Shown: one piece after another, positions 6,611 to 15,398 of the stretch
Position numbering within the stretch: position 1 is the stretch's first letter
Layout of the letters: every line of letters starts with the position of its first letter
Assembly (NCBI RefSeq): GCF_001591385.1
Contig: NZ_BCUU01000043.1
Coordinates: 1 to 42,102 of the forward strand
Source: Variovorax soli NBRC 106424
GTDB taxonomy: Bacteria > Pseudomonadota > Gammaproteobacteria > Burkholderiales > Burkholderiaceae_C
Direction: 5' to 3'
DNA: 42,102 nt
The notes under the pieces: generated by a model
Told to the model about the DNA's origin: nothing
What the model saw: only the letters and a program-made list of their open reading frames with translations
Databases searched by the model: none
Made by a program: the position numbers and the translations under genes

Positions 6611-8940
6611 TCGATGTTCCCGCCCCTCTGGTCGTGGGAGCCGTTCTGGACAATCTGGGAACGGCCAGGCATCTCAGCGGCCCCACAAGAATTCTGGCCA
6701 TTTGTGCCGCACAGGAGGACGACGCGGTCTGGCTCATCGATCTTCCAAGGAGGTCGCGTACCCAGACCGAGCGGACGGACTACTACGTCGGCAGCCCCCG
6801 CAAGGAGCGCCTATCAGATCTGGCGCATGTGTGGCGTACCGGCGAGCTCCAGCGAATCGTCGAAGCGCCCACACTGGACGACAATCAGCGCCGAGCGCTG
6901 GTGCAAGGCGCCGCGCTAAAACGCTTGAACGCCCAGTTGAAGCACCGCGACGAGCGATTCGAAGTGCTGAGGCCGCTGCTGGAGGAAGAAAGCGGATCGA
7001 CCGCCACCATCTACTGCTGGCTACACCGGTTCCTGGCGCTGGGCAGCAAGGTCAATGCGCTCGAGAACGGCTACAAACGCTGCGGCGGCCCGGGCAAGCC
7101 CAAACCTCAACGCGTGAAGCTTGGGCGCTCCACCCGCCTATTCATCGCCAAAAGGGCGCCGCGGGGCTATGCCCTTCAGTCCACCGTGGATGAAAACGGC
7201 ACGCTGGTGCACACGGACAAGCTCCGCCTGGCCCATTTCTATCGCCGCATCAAGCACGGGACCAGCGCCAGGGACGCCTATCTTCTTGCGTGCGCCACGT
7301 ACTGGGCGCATCCCTCCAAAGAAGCGACCCAGATCGAACTGCTGCCCAAGCATGAGAGACCTACCTTTGCGCAGTTCATGCGATGGGGAAAGAAGCTGTG
7401 CGAGGACAAGAGCGTCACGGAACTGATCCTCGGCCCACGAAAAGCCAGCCAAAAGCTCGACGCGCGCGGCGGCTCCGTGCGCGCCGTGAACGCCATGGTC
7501 GGCCAGCGCGCCGCCTTTGACTCCACCTCTACGGACACGTATCTCGTGTCGGTGTTCGGCCGGATGAGGAAGCTGCCGCCAATGACGCGCAGCGTCATCA
7601 AGGAAGGCGTCGTCGGGCTGATCGTTGGGATCAACTGTAGCTGGGAGCCGCCGTCACAGAACACCGCGCTCAAGACCATCTTGCACGCTGCCAGCTCCAA
7701 GGTCGAATACTGCGCCCGCTTTGGAATCGAGATCACCGAAGAGGACTGGCCGGCCATGCTGTTTCGGCTCTACCTGGCCGACAACGGCGAGATGAAAGGG
7801 CAGAAAACCTATGAAGCAGGTCGCCAGCTCGGTTTCGATATCCACTTCGCGCCGGCCCACCGCGGGGATGCCAAGGGCGATATCGAAACGCAGAACCATA
7901 CGGACCACCAGCTCCTGGATGAAACGCTGCCTGGCAACAATCAGGGCGGTCGTCATGTGGAGCGCGGCGAGGAACACGCGGCGCAAGGCGCGTTGTGGCA
8001 CTACTGGGAGTACATGCGCGAACTGATTTGGCACGTGCTGGACTACAACAAGGAGGAGGTGCCCGATCTGCAGCCCTTGGAGATGAAGATCCAGTCGCCG
8101 GACGTGCGTCCCACGCGGCTGAACATCTTCAAGTGGTTGCGACAACGCCAAAGCGCAGAAGTCGCCTGCAACCCCGAAGAGATCCGTGCGTTCATGCTTC
8201 CGGACCACCCGGCCGTGATCACGAAGAACGGCCTGCACCTGATCGCCAAGATCCACGGGCGCGAGCGGCTCGTCCCGCGGATGCGATTTCTCAGCGAGGC
8301 GTTCATCGAAACCGGACTGATGTCGGAGGTTCGGCGCCTGGGAACGAATATTTCCACCACGGTGAAGTTCGACGAGGCCGATCTGACGACCGTCTGGCTG
8401 CCGACGGCCAACGGAATGCTGCGTCTGACCTGCACCGAAACCGACTCTCACTGGCACCGCCTCACGCTACCGGACTGGATCGCCACACTGGCCGAATCGG
8501 ACCTCGAGGGCGATGAGTTGCAGTCTCAGGAAGAGTCGCACCGAGCCAACAGGATCTTGGCCCGCCGCAACGTCACCGACAACGCGAGGGCCGAGCTGTT
8601 GGCGGAGCTGGCCGCGCTCGACAAGAAACCATCCAAAACGTCTTACCGGGACGGCCTCATCGCCAACCGGGATGCAGAGATGGAACATTTGCGCGCGCAG
8701 GAGCAACTGAGCGTGCGAGCAGCGAAGGCGGATGCCTCAGCAGACGCAAATTCGTCGTCCTCGACTTCAACGTCAACCTCAACCTCAACCTCAACCTCGG
8801 CCCCCGACTCAATTGGGTGTCCGCCGGAGCACGCAGATCTGGACGGGGACTACGAGGACGGCGCGGCCGCGTTGGCCATGTCCCGGCGCAATCGATCATC
8901 TATAGCGCAGGCGCCCAAAGGAGTCACTCATGAAGCTTGA
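6607..8940 (+). CDS. tnsB: TnsB-like DDE transposase (Mu/TniA superfamily)
   Basis: A 777-residue transposase that would bind the transposon ends, cleave the 3' ends and join them to target DNA. N-terminal DNA-binding domains cover about 1-290. The RNase H-like core shows FDSTSTDTYLV (Asp305), LADNGEMKG (Asp392) and GDIETQNHTD (Glu427), matching the TnsB DDE layout. A beta-barrel C-domain follows (about 500-640). The tail (about 640-777), where TnsB proteins bind TnsC, contains a Ser/Thr repeat encoded by a six-base tandem repeat. The start overlaps tnsA by ATGA and the end overlaps tnsC by 11 bases, so all three should be co-translated. Nothing suggests inactivation. Confidence 0.9.
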   Translation: MIDVPAPLVVGAVLDNLGTARHLSGPTRILAICAAQEDDAVWLIDLPRRSRTQTERTDYYVGSPRKERLSDLAHVWRTGELQRIVEAPTLDDNQRRALVQGAALKRLNAQLKHRDERFEVLRPLLEEESGSTATIYCWLHRFLALGSKVNALENGYKRCGGPGKPKPQRVKLGRSTRLFIAKRAPRGYALQSTVDENGTLVHTDKLRLAHFYRRIKHGTSARDAYLLACATYWAHPSKEATQIELLPKHERPTFAQFMRWGKKLCEDKSVTELILGPRKASQKLDARGGSVRAVNAMVGQRAAFDSTSTDTYLVSVFGRMRKLPPMTRSVIKEGVVGLIVGINCSWEPPSQNTALKTILHAASSKVEYCARFGIEITEEDWPAMLFRLYLADNGEMKGQKTYEAGRQLGFDIHFAPAHRGDAKGDIETQNHTDHQLLDETLPGNNQGGRHVERGEEHAAQGALWHYWEYMRELIWHVLDYNKEEVPDLQPLEMKIQSPDVRPTRLNIFKWLRQRQSAEVACNPEEIRAFMLPDHPAVITKNGLHLIAKIHGRERLVPRMRFLSEAFIETGLMSEVRRLGTNISTTVKFDEADLTTVWLPTANGMLRLTCTETDSHWHRLTLPDWIATLAESDLEGDELQSQEESHRANRILARRNVTDNARAELLAELAALDKKPSKTSYRDGLIANRDAEMEHLRAQEQLSVRAAKADASADANSSSSTSTSTSTSTSTSAPDSIGCPPEHADLDGDYEDGAAALAMSRRNRSSIAQAPKGVTHEA
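8767..8796 (+). repeat. Hexanucleotide tandem repeat (TCAACC-like, five copies) in tnsB
   Basis: Five units of TCAAC followed by G or C lie in frame in the 3' part of tnsB and encode alternating Ser-Thr. Since the unit is six bases, gain or loss of copies would keep the frame and only change linker length in front of the TnsC-contact tail. Confidence 0.85.
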
Positions 8941-10444
8941 TGAGATCATTGCGCGGCCCGAACTTCTCCTGGGCCCAAATCCGCTCCTCGAAGCGCTGCC
9001 GCCATTCGTGCAGCACCACGAATGGGCACAGCACATGGAGTCGTCTCCGCTGGCCGACGTCGACTGGCGCAGGATCCCACCCGGCGCGCGCGACGCCCTG
9101 ACCAACATGGCGATCTCGCACTACGTTCCGGTCCGCACGGTCTTCAGCATTGCCAGCGGCCTGCAAAAGCTCGTGCGCCGCGCCTATATCGCCACCAATC
9201 CGCTCAACGCCGCTGAGCGGCGGCGCCGAAACGCCGTCGTGCTCAGCGACTCACTCCAGGCCATGAATGCCGTTGCGAACGTCGAGGCCGGCGGGGCCAT
9301 CATCAAGGCCATGACGGGGATGGGCAAGTCGCGTCTTGTCTCTCGCACGCTCGGGATCATCGCGCCGCAGCCGGTCATTCATCACAGCGCCTGCGCCGCG
9401 GCCGGCTGGGCCAAGCTCAGCCAGATCGTGTACCTGAACGTCCAGTATTCGCCCAACGGATCGCGTGGCGGACTTCTGCACGCGATTCTCTTCGAGGTCG
9501 ACAAGGCGCTTGGCGGGCAAAGCGAATACTTCGACCAGCACAGGAAGCGGACGAACATCGACGTCCTGATGGTCAAGGTGGCTCAGATCCTGGTGAACCA
9601 TCGCGTGGCACTGGTCGTGATCGACGAAAAGCAGGGCCAGAACTTCGCAGACAGCCCGTGGAGCCTGCAATTCGTCATCTTCTACTTGATCCTGATGAAC
9701 CTGGGGATCTCCATCGTCATGGTGGGCAATCCTTTGGCGTTTGTGCACCTGGAGGCGTTTTCTCAAGTGCGTCGGCGCTTCTCGGTCGGCGGCATCGATG
9801 AGTTGCTGCCAGCGCAGAACCCTTCCGTTGATTGGTGGGCTGAGGACTTCGTCCCACACGTGCGAAGGTTCTCCCTGGTCGAGAAGGAGATGCAGATGAC
9901 GCCCATGAGGGCGCAGCGCGAGTTCGAACTCACCGGCGGCAATCCGAGCTTCTACTTCTCCCTCTGGACGCTGGCCCAGCAAGAGGCACTGCGCAATGCG
10001 GCAGTCCACGGACGCTCCAGCGCCAATCTCACAGTTCATGACCTTGAAAGGGCCGCCAAGTCTCCCCAGTACCTCAAGGTACAGGAGGATGCTCAGGTTT
10101 TTGGGCAGGGAGAGGCGGCGCTTCGGGCTGGCCGCCGCCTGCTGGACGTTCCGCCATCGACCCGGAGAAACAAAGCCGACAGCAAGACACCTCTGCCAGA
10201 TGCCGGCACCTCCCCACTCTCATCGGACTTGCCCGATCCCTCTCCAGCGCAGGCCGTTCAGAAACTTCTGCGCACCTTCGAAGCCAACTTCAAGCGCATC
10301 AAGAACGACACGCTCGCTCGGGCCAAGGCACTTCAAGAACTGAAGCCCGAGCAGCGCGAGATGCTGGGCCTGCAACATGAGTTGATTGATAACGCGCAGC
10401 AGGCGCTGAGCGCGGGCTCGAGTTCGCGCCGCGGTCGACGGTGA
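8930..10444 (+). CDS. tnsC: TnsC-like AAA+ ATPase (transposition regulator)
   Basis: TnsC connects target selection (TniQ/TnsD) to the TnsAB transposase through ATP-dependent filaments on DNA. The 504-residue product has Walker A MTGMGKSR (128-135) and Walker B VALVVIDEKQ (Asp232, Glu233), with FSQVRRRF further on as the likely arginine-finger region. The family-like opening contains YVPVRTVFSIASGLQKLVRR (about 66-85). The C-terminal 100 residues are Pro/Ser-rich followed by a charged helix, possibly for contact with TnsA/TnsB. AAAGGAG lies about seven bases before the ATG, inside the end of tnsB (11-base overlap). tniQ follows after 10 bases. Confidence 0.88.
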   Translation: MKLDEIIARPELLLGPNPLLEALPPFVQHHEWAQHMESSPLADVDWRRIPPGARDALTNMAISHYVPVRTVFSIASGLQKLVRRAYIATNPLNAAERRRRNAVVLSDSLQAMNAVANVEAGGAIIKAMTGMGKSRLVSRTLGIIAPQPVIHHSACAAAGWAKLSQIVYLNVQYSPNGSRGGLLHAILFEVDKALGGQSEYFDQHRKRTNIDVLMVKVAQILVNHRVALVVIDEKQGQNFADSPWSLQFVIFYLILMNLGISIVMVGNPLAFVHLEAFSQVRRRFSVGGIDELLPAQNPSVDWWAEDFVPHVRRFSLVEKEMQMTPMRAQREFELTGGNPSFYFSLWTLAQQEALRNAAVHGRSSANLTVHDLERAAKSPQYLKVQEDAQVFGQGEAALRAGRRLLDVPPSTRRNKADSKTPLPDAGTSPLSSDLPDPSPAQAVQKLLRTFEANFKRIKNDTLARAKALQELKPEQREMLGLQHELIDNAQQALSAGSSSRRGRR

Positions 10445-10454
10445 GCACGCGGCC

Positions 10455-11801
10455 ATGTCAGCTCTCATCTCAACTGTTGTCATCGGTCATCTCCCGCAAC
10501 TGGAAGCCGACGAAACGCTCTACAGCTTATACGCCACCGCACACGCCATGAGTGGCAATACCAGCGCCGAGCACACCGCCATGGCGCTGCTTGGGACCCG
10601 CCATGCGGTGCGGCAACACGACATTCCCTTGCGCATCGAGCCGAGCCAGTTTGGTTTGCCGGACGATGCCTCAAGCCTGCTCCACCTCATTCGGCACCAC
10701 ACCATCGCCGGCTTCTATCTTCCCTTTCTGCCGGCCGAGGAGCAGGCGAGGACGGCTGAGCGCTGGAGAGGAGATTGCCACGCGCGCCGGCGCTGCGACG
10801 GCTCGTCCAGAACCATTGGGCCGCGGCATCCCCTCAAGGCATGCTTCGAGTGCATGGAGAGCGACGTGCAACGGCTCGGCCGCGCCTACTGGCACGTTTC
10901 CCATCAATGGCCGCTGTCATGGGTGTGCTCGGTCCATCTAACGCCCTTGCGTCAGTTCGATGGAGCGCACAAGCGCTGGCTGCTACCGGGAGGCAGGACG
11001 TCCGCGCAGGTGCAGGGCGCCCGCGGCGCTGCGCCCGCCTGCCCTGTATCCGTACTTCTGGCTCGCTTCGGCGCACGAATCGCGCAAACACGGGTCGTGA
11101 ACGTGGATGGACTTCGCGAAGCATCGATCTCTCGCCTCAAGGCTCTGGGCGTCATGCATGACGCGAGAGCGGCACGCCCCGCGCGGTTGTGTCAGTGGTT
11201 CCGCGGTACGGAGACGTCAGCCTGGTTGCGGCGTGGGCCCAGTTGGGCAGTTGCGCTGGCCGACGGGGACTGGATCGCATCACAGCTTTGGCGGCACAAG
11301 CATTCTCATGCCGTGCGGTGGCTGATTCTGTGGTGCGCCATCGGCATGGCGGACTCTGACATCACCCCCAGCACATTCGAAGATGCCTTGCGTGGACGAC
11401 GTACGGATGTCCAGGGCCAGAGATTGTTGTTTGCGCAAGAGCCGTTGGGCAATCGCACGCCCGCACACGTCGTCGCCGCCTTCAACGAAGCCCGGAGCTA
11501 CGCGGACGTCATGCTTGCGCTGAGGGCCTCTCGCAGCGACATCGTGCGTTGGCTCGAAGCGGACCCGGGGTTGAGGCGAGATTGGCGCGACCGGCTGCGC
11601 ACTCAGCGGCTAGCGACGATCAAATCCGAACTTACCCAGAAGGTCGCGATGAATCCCCAGCTGACACGCAGCGATCTCGAGCGCGAGCACTCAGCCGATG
11701 TGCGATGGCTTCGGGAGCACGCTCCCGCGGAGCTACGCCACCTCATGTCGCAGTTGCGATCAAGGGCGGACAAACAGTTGCTGCTTCCCGGCTTCGGCTG
11801 A
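10455..11801 (+). CDS. tniQ: TniQ-family target-selection protein (short form)
   Basis: A 448-residue TniQ protein placed directly after tnsC, as in other Tn7/Tn5053-like elements. The N-terminal TniQ domain opens ADETLYSLYATAHAMSG (about 17-33). The zinc-binding site is CFEC (Cys130, Cys133) with CSVHL (Cys158, His161). The C-terminus (about 395-440) holds one copy of a TnsD-like repeat: NPQLTRSDLEREHSADVRWL. This is much shorter than Tn7 TnsD, so it may be the adaptor that recruits TnsC and not the main site-specific DNA reader. That split of roles with the second TniQ is inference. The ribosome-binding site is weak; coupling from tnsC is likely. Confidence 0.85.
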   Translation: MSALISTVVIGHLPQLEADETLYSLYATAHAMSGNTSAEHTAMALLGTRHAVRQHDIPLRIEPSQFGLPDDASSLLHLIRHHTIAGFYLPFLPAEEQARTAERWRGDCHARRRCDGSSRTIGPRHPLKACFECMESDVQRLGRAYWHVSHQWPLSWVCSVHLTPLRQFDGAHKRWLLPGGRTSAQVQGARGAAPACPVSVLLARFGARIAQTRVVNVDGLREASISRLKALGVMHDARAARPARLCQWFRGTETSAWLRRGPSWAVALADGDWIASQLWRHKHSHAVRWLILWCAIGMADSDITPSTFEDALRGRRTDVQGQRLLFAQEPLGNRTPAHVVAAFNEARSYADVMLALRASRSDIVRWLEADPGLRRDWRDRLRTQRLATIKSELTQKVAMNPQLTRSDLEREHSADVRWLREHAPAELRHLMSQLRSRADKQLLLPGFG

Positions 11802-11874
11802 TGCGGTCTTGGAGGGCCCGTCCACAGATCCTTGCCTCACTAAATCAAGACTAATTTCGCATTCGGAGTTCGAA

Positions 11875-13224
11875 ATGCCTCCCGATTCGCAATCAAGCAA
11901 ATCAAGCGCCCTACCTTCAGGATATTGTCTGCACGAGCATGAACACTACTACGAGAGCGTCGCTTACCGCATGCCCATCGCGTTGCCGTGTCACTTGTCC
12001 AGCGCCTTGCTCGAAGAACGTAAGCAACGCCGGATCGAAGAGGAGCGGACAGCCGAGGTGGCCAGGCTCGCCAGACAGGAAGCGCGCAAGGTGGCCGAGA
12101 ACGCCGCGTACAGTTCCAGCGCTTCCACCTCTTCATTGCCGCCGTCCACGCCTCCTCCCATTCGGCCCCCTCGACGACCGACCGGCACCGTCGCAGTCTA
12201 TGACTGGGACCGCGCCTGCGAGCGACTCCATATGCTGCGCACTCATCCCGACAGTCCAGACAAGCAGTTGGTCAAGCGTGACATCGGACTCTTCGAGCGA
12301 GCGCTCAAACCCGGTCCTTGGCGACAGGTGGGCTTGCCGAGGAATTGGCGCTCGCGCCTTCAATCCCTGGCGCATGACGTACCGCATTTCACAGATGTGC
12401 TCACGTTCATCGCTCAGCGCCTGGCGCTGGCGGAACTCGCCCGCACCCCTTTGCAGCCCACGCCAATCCTGCTTCTTGGCGAGCCGGGGGTAGGCAAGAC
12501 CTACTTTAGCCATCGGCTGGCCGATATTCTGGGAACTCCTGTGCATCGGGAGAGCTTCGACAACGCTGAGCATTCGGGTAGTTTGCGCGGCAATGACCGG
12601 CATTGGGCCAATACCAGCATCGGGGCGCTGTTCCAGTTGGTGGTCACAGGAGCACATGCCAATCCAGTGGTGTTGCTCGACGAGATCGACAAGGCGGCCG
12701 CCTCTGGCACCGGGCGAAATCCAATCGATGCGCTATTGACCGTGCTCGAGCCGGTTTCGAATTCACGCATCAAGGACCAGAGCGCGGCATTCGAGTTTGA
12801 CGCTTCATACGTCTGGTACATAGCCACCGCCAACGACGCGCGAAGGATTCCGATGCCGGTTCGCTCGCGCTTCACGGAATTTGTCATTCCGGAACCCGAC
12901 ATCGATGGCCGCTTGGCACTCGCACATGCCATCTACGCCGAAACGCTTGTACGCTTGGTCCCTCGTCGCGTTCAGCGCGCGCGCTTCAGACCCTTGACAG
13001 ACCTGCAGGTTTGCCGACTCGCATGGCACACACCTCGGCAGATTCGAATGGCAGTGGAACGAGGCCTGGGTGCGGCAGCGCTCGCTGGGCGGTGGCACAT
13101 CGAGGACTCGGATTTCGACGCCCCGTCTGCGCCACCCACACTCGCACGAAAACCTGCGACGCAGAGCAGACGCCCTGGCGACGATCCCGACAACACATTC
13201 GCCATGGTGGTGCTCCCGATATGA
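11875..13224 (+). CDS. Lon-like AAA+ ATPase without protease domain, in the tns operon
   Basis: A 449-residue AAA+ protein. Residues 1-100 are low complexity and charged (HEHEH near the start, EERKQRRIEEERTAEVARLA as a coiled-coil-like helix, then Ser/Pro). The ATPase core has Walker A GEPGVGKT (202-209), Walker B VVLLDEIDK (Asp269, Glu270), the Lon-like NPIDALLTVLEP, sensor 1 in TANDAR, the arginine finger region PVRSRF and sensor 2 in TPRQIRMAVE. The order and wording match the Lon ATPase domain, but the Ser-Lys peptidase domain is absent; the protein ends soon after the lid. GGAG lies six bases before the ATG. It is 73 bp after tniQ on the same strand, so probably co-expressed. Its role in transposition is unknown. 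Confidence 0.8.
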   Translation: MPPDSQSSKSSALPSGYCLHEHEHYYESVAYRMPIALPCHLSSALLEERKQRRIEEERTAEVARLARQEARKVAENAAYSSSASTSSLPPSTPPPIRPPRRPTGTVAVYDWDRACERLHMLRTHPDSPDKQLVKRDIGLFERALKPGPWRQVGLPRNWRSRLQSLAHDVPHFTDVLTFIAQRLALAELARTPLQPTPILLLGEPGVGKTYFSHRLADILGTPVHRESFDNAEHSGSLRGNDRHWANTSIGALFQLVVTGAHANPVVLLDEIDKAAASGTGRNPIDALLTVLEPVSNSRIKDQSAAFEFDASYVWYIATANDARRIPMPVRSRFTEFVIPEPDIDGRLALAHAIYAETLVRLVPRRVQRARFRPLTDLQVCRLAWHTPRQIRMAVERGLGAAALAGRWHIEDSDFDAPSAPPTLARKPATQSRRPGDDPDNTFAMVVLPI

Positions 13225-13346
13225 GTGCCCCGCGTAACCTAAACACTGGGCTGCCCCGCCCAGGCAGCGTCCTTCATGTCCGGCGCAACGAAGCAGAAGG
13301 GAGTAATGGTGGCGCAACCGACGCCTCGGCCCAACGAACTAAATGA
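13221..13346 (+). CDS. Possible 41-residue protein coupled to the Lon-like gene
   Basis: The ATG at 13221 overlaps the TGA of the Lon-like ATPase gene (ATGA), as happens twice earlier in the operon. The product would be 41 residues, starting MSAPRNLNTGLPRPG. No family is recognised and there is no independent ribosome-binding site. It could be a real small partner, the truncated head of a lost gene, or chance. Confidence 0.3.
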   Translation: MSAPRNLNTGLPRPGSVLHVRRNEAEGSNGGATDASAQRTK

Positions 13347-13496
13347 CCAACTGTGGTAGCGGAGTTTCGACAGTTACTCTGATTGAAGAAAGCTGCCGAG
13401 TCGCATTCCTGATGACGGCGGCCAAGGCGACGGGATTGCGAGCAGTTCTCTGGAAGCGTGGGCTACAACCTCCAAGGTGCAACCCAAGGATGCCGG

Positions 13497-15398
13497 TCAA
13501 GGCTTGATAGACGGTCCTCGCGGCCTCTTCTTCACAAGGCTGGGATCAGCCCGTGGAGGAAGGTTTGCTTTCAGCCACGCTGGCTCTCTGGCGCGAAGCC
13601 AAACGATGGCTGAAGAACATACCCGGCAGATCTCCGATCGAAGAAGGTGCGGATTCAATGTCTTCACTTGGGACACAAACTTCTTGGCTGCGCGCGTCCT
13701 CTCATCGTCATCTGCATACCGACGTTTCAGGATCGCCGCAGGAAGAACGAGTGGCTTCTCGCTTTTATACCAAGACGTGGAGATGCGTTGATGGGCCCGC
13801 ACAGGAACGTTCTTGTCGAACCAAACTCGATCGTTGAACCTCAGCCAAGCCATTGCCTTCGGGAGGCTCAATACCGCCTCGTTTCGACCGATAGTCGGTC
13901 GAGCTTTGAGGAGCTTCAGGACATCTGCTCTGTAGGCCTTCTTTCGCTCAATATCGGAGCGAAAACGCCGGGGCTTGAATGCCTTCTCGGTTGGAAGAAC
14001 GCTGTCGAGCCATATCGAATCGTTTCCAGTAAGCCACCTGTATTCCGTTGGCATCAGACCAGCGGCATCGATTCTCCTAAGACCCGGGTTGACCGCAAGC
14101 GCGTCCAACAACGTTTGGCGTCGCTCGCCCCGAAGTCGTTCTCTCTTTGAAATCGTGGTCTGATTCTGGGCTTGGCGTGCAGTGCGACCGGCTCGCTGTT
14201 GTGCCGCCAAGTACTCGCCAAGATCTATAGGGAGCAGTTTTATAAACTGCTGGAGCCTCCTACGGGAGATCGCTTCTCTTTTGATCACTGCAGCCTGCGA
14301 ATCTCCCGAAATCAGCCGATCGATCACGCCCCGGGCAATCGCATGGGCATTGGCCATTTCCGCAAGACGCTCCGCTTCACCATTGACATTCCGCCGTATA
14401 GCTAGGCGTTGAGGGATTTCCGGGGGGCCATCATTCGAGATTTCTGGGACTAGGGACTCGATGGCGCTGTATGTGAGCAGTCGCGGAAGCACTACGCGCG
14501 GGCTCCCTTCCAACTGAAGCTCCAGTCGCACGAAGTCGCGGGGAAGCTTGCGCCCGAGGACAGCCGAAAGGTCGCTGATCGATCGAACTCTCCAAGTTCT
14601 CCGCAGATGGCCCTCGATCGCCCTGACCGATTCATCGAGGCCTTCCAGCTTCGAGACAGTCGCGGCAACGCAACGTCCCCACTGGGTTGGCTCAAGATGG
14701 CCTGCAAACCCGTTGAAGATCCGCGCACAAAGATTTCCAAGGGACAAAGCACCCGGCCGGCTCTCGACCTTCTGCGATTGGACGGTGACGCTGTTGCAGT
14801 ATCTACATCCGTCACTAGGCAATCGATAGTCGCTGCCCCGCTCATAGGGCTGCTTGCAAGCCGCGCAATGAGAGATGAGGGTTGATGAATGTTCTGCGCA
14901 ATGATTGAGGAAGGGTAGCTGATGTAGCACCCTCCAGGCTGCCAAGCGGCCGTCCTCATGATCCTGGCTGATGCACTCCGTGCACTTTCGCAATTCCCCC
15001 AGCGAACTCAATGGGCCGGACGTGATGTCGATGTAGGAAGCGAGTGCTCGTCCTCGAAAATCGAACAAATCCTTTGCCCAGCTCTCTCTGGTTGTATCCG
15101 GCAAAAATCGGCCGTAGAAGCCAAACAACGTGTGCCGCATGAGCACGTCAATGCCCGAGATTTCTTGCCCGAAAACTCGCTCGGCAATCTTATTGGCACC
15201 CAGGCCAAGAAGATTGGGGGCATTCGGTAGACGTGCTTGGTCCCCGTAGAAAGCGCGGTCGGACTGCTCGACCGTAAACCCCATTGCACGCCGTTGATAG
15301 GCAATCAATGTCGCAAGTGCCGCGCCCCGAAACAGGTACGGCACGACCGCTGGGGGCTGTGTTTCGATCTCTATTGAACGTTGGCTTTTGCGCGGCAC
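13497..15398 (-). CDS. TniQ/TnsD-like target-selection protein (long form)
   Basis: A 633-residue protein read leftwards, convergent with the tns operon. The N-terminal TniQ domain carries an extended set of zinc ligands: Cys139/Cys142, Cys167/His170, Cys178/Cys181 and Cys198/Cys201 (CTEC, CAEH, CAAC, CRYC). The C-terminus has three related segments, at about 425-467, 489-530 and 570-616. Each ends in a WL/WF pattern (YRWL...SIWLDSVLP; MAWL...RVWFDKNVP; IVWL...PAWLKANLP), typical of the DNA-reading repeats of TnsD proteins. It is thus the best candidate for recognising a specific attachment site. Start is GTG at 15398. Base composition is visibly more A/T-rich than tnsABC, suggesting a separate origin. 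Confidence 0.8.
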   Translation of the reverse strand: MPRKSQRSIEIETQPPAVVPYLFRGAALATLIAYQRRAMGFTVEQSDRAFYGDQARLPNAPNLLGLGANKIAERVFGQEISGIDVLMRHTLFGFYGRFLPDTTRESWAKDLFDFRGRALASYIDITSGPLSSLGELRKCTECISQDHEDGRLAAWRVLHQLPFLNHCAEHSSTLISHCAACKQPYERGSDYRLPSDGCRYCNSVTVQSQKVESRPGALSLGNLCARIFNGFAGHLEPTQWGRCVAATVSKLEGLDESVRAIEGHLRRTWRVRSISDLSAVLGRKLPRDFVRLELQLEGSPRVVLPRLLTYSAIESLVPEISNDGPPEIPQRLAIRRNVNGEAERLAEMANAHAIARGVIDRLISGDSQAAVIKREAISRRRLQQFIKLLPIDLGEYLAAQQRAGRTARQAQNQTTISKRERLRGERRQTLLDALAVNPGLRRIDAAGLMPTEYRWLTGNDSIWLDSVLPTEKAFKPRRFRSDIERKKAYRADVLKLLKARPTIGRNEAVLSLPKAMAWLRFNDRVWFDKNVPVRAHQRISTSWYKSEKPLVLPAAILKRRYADDDERTRAAKKFVSQVKTLNPHLLRSEICRVCSSAIVWLRAREPAWLKANLPPRADPSLVKKRPRGPSIKP

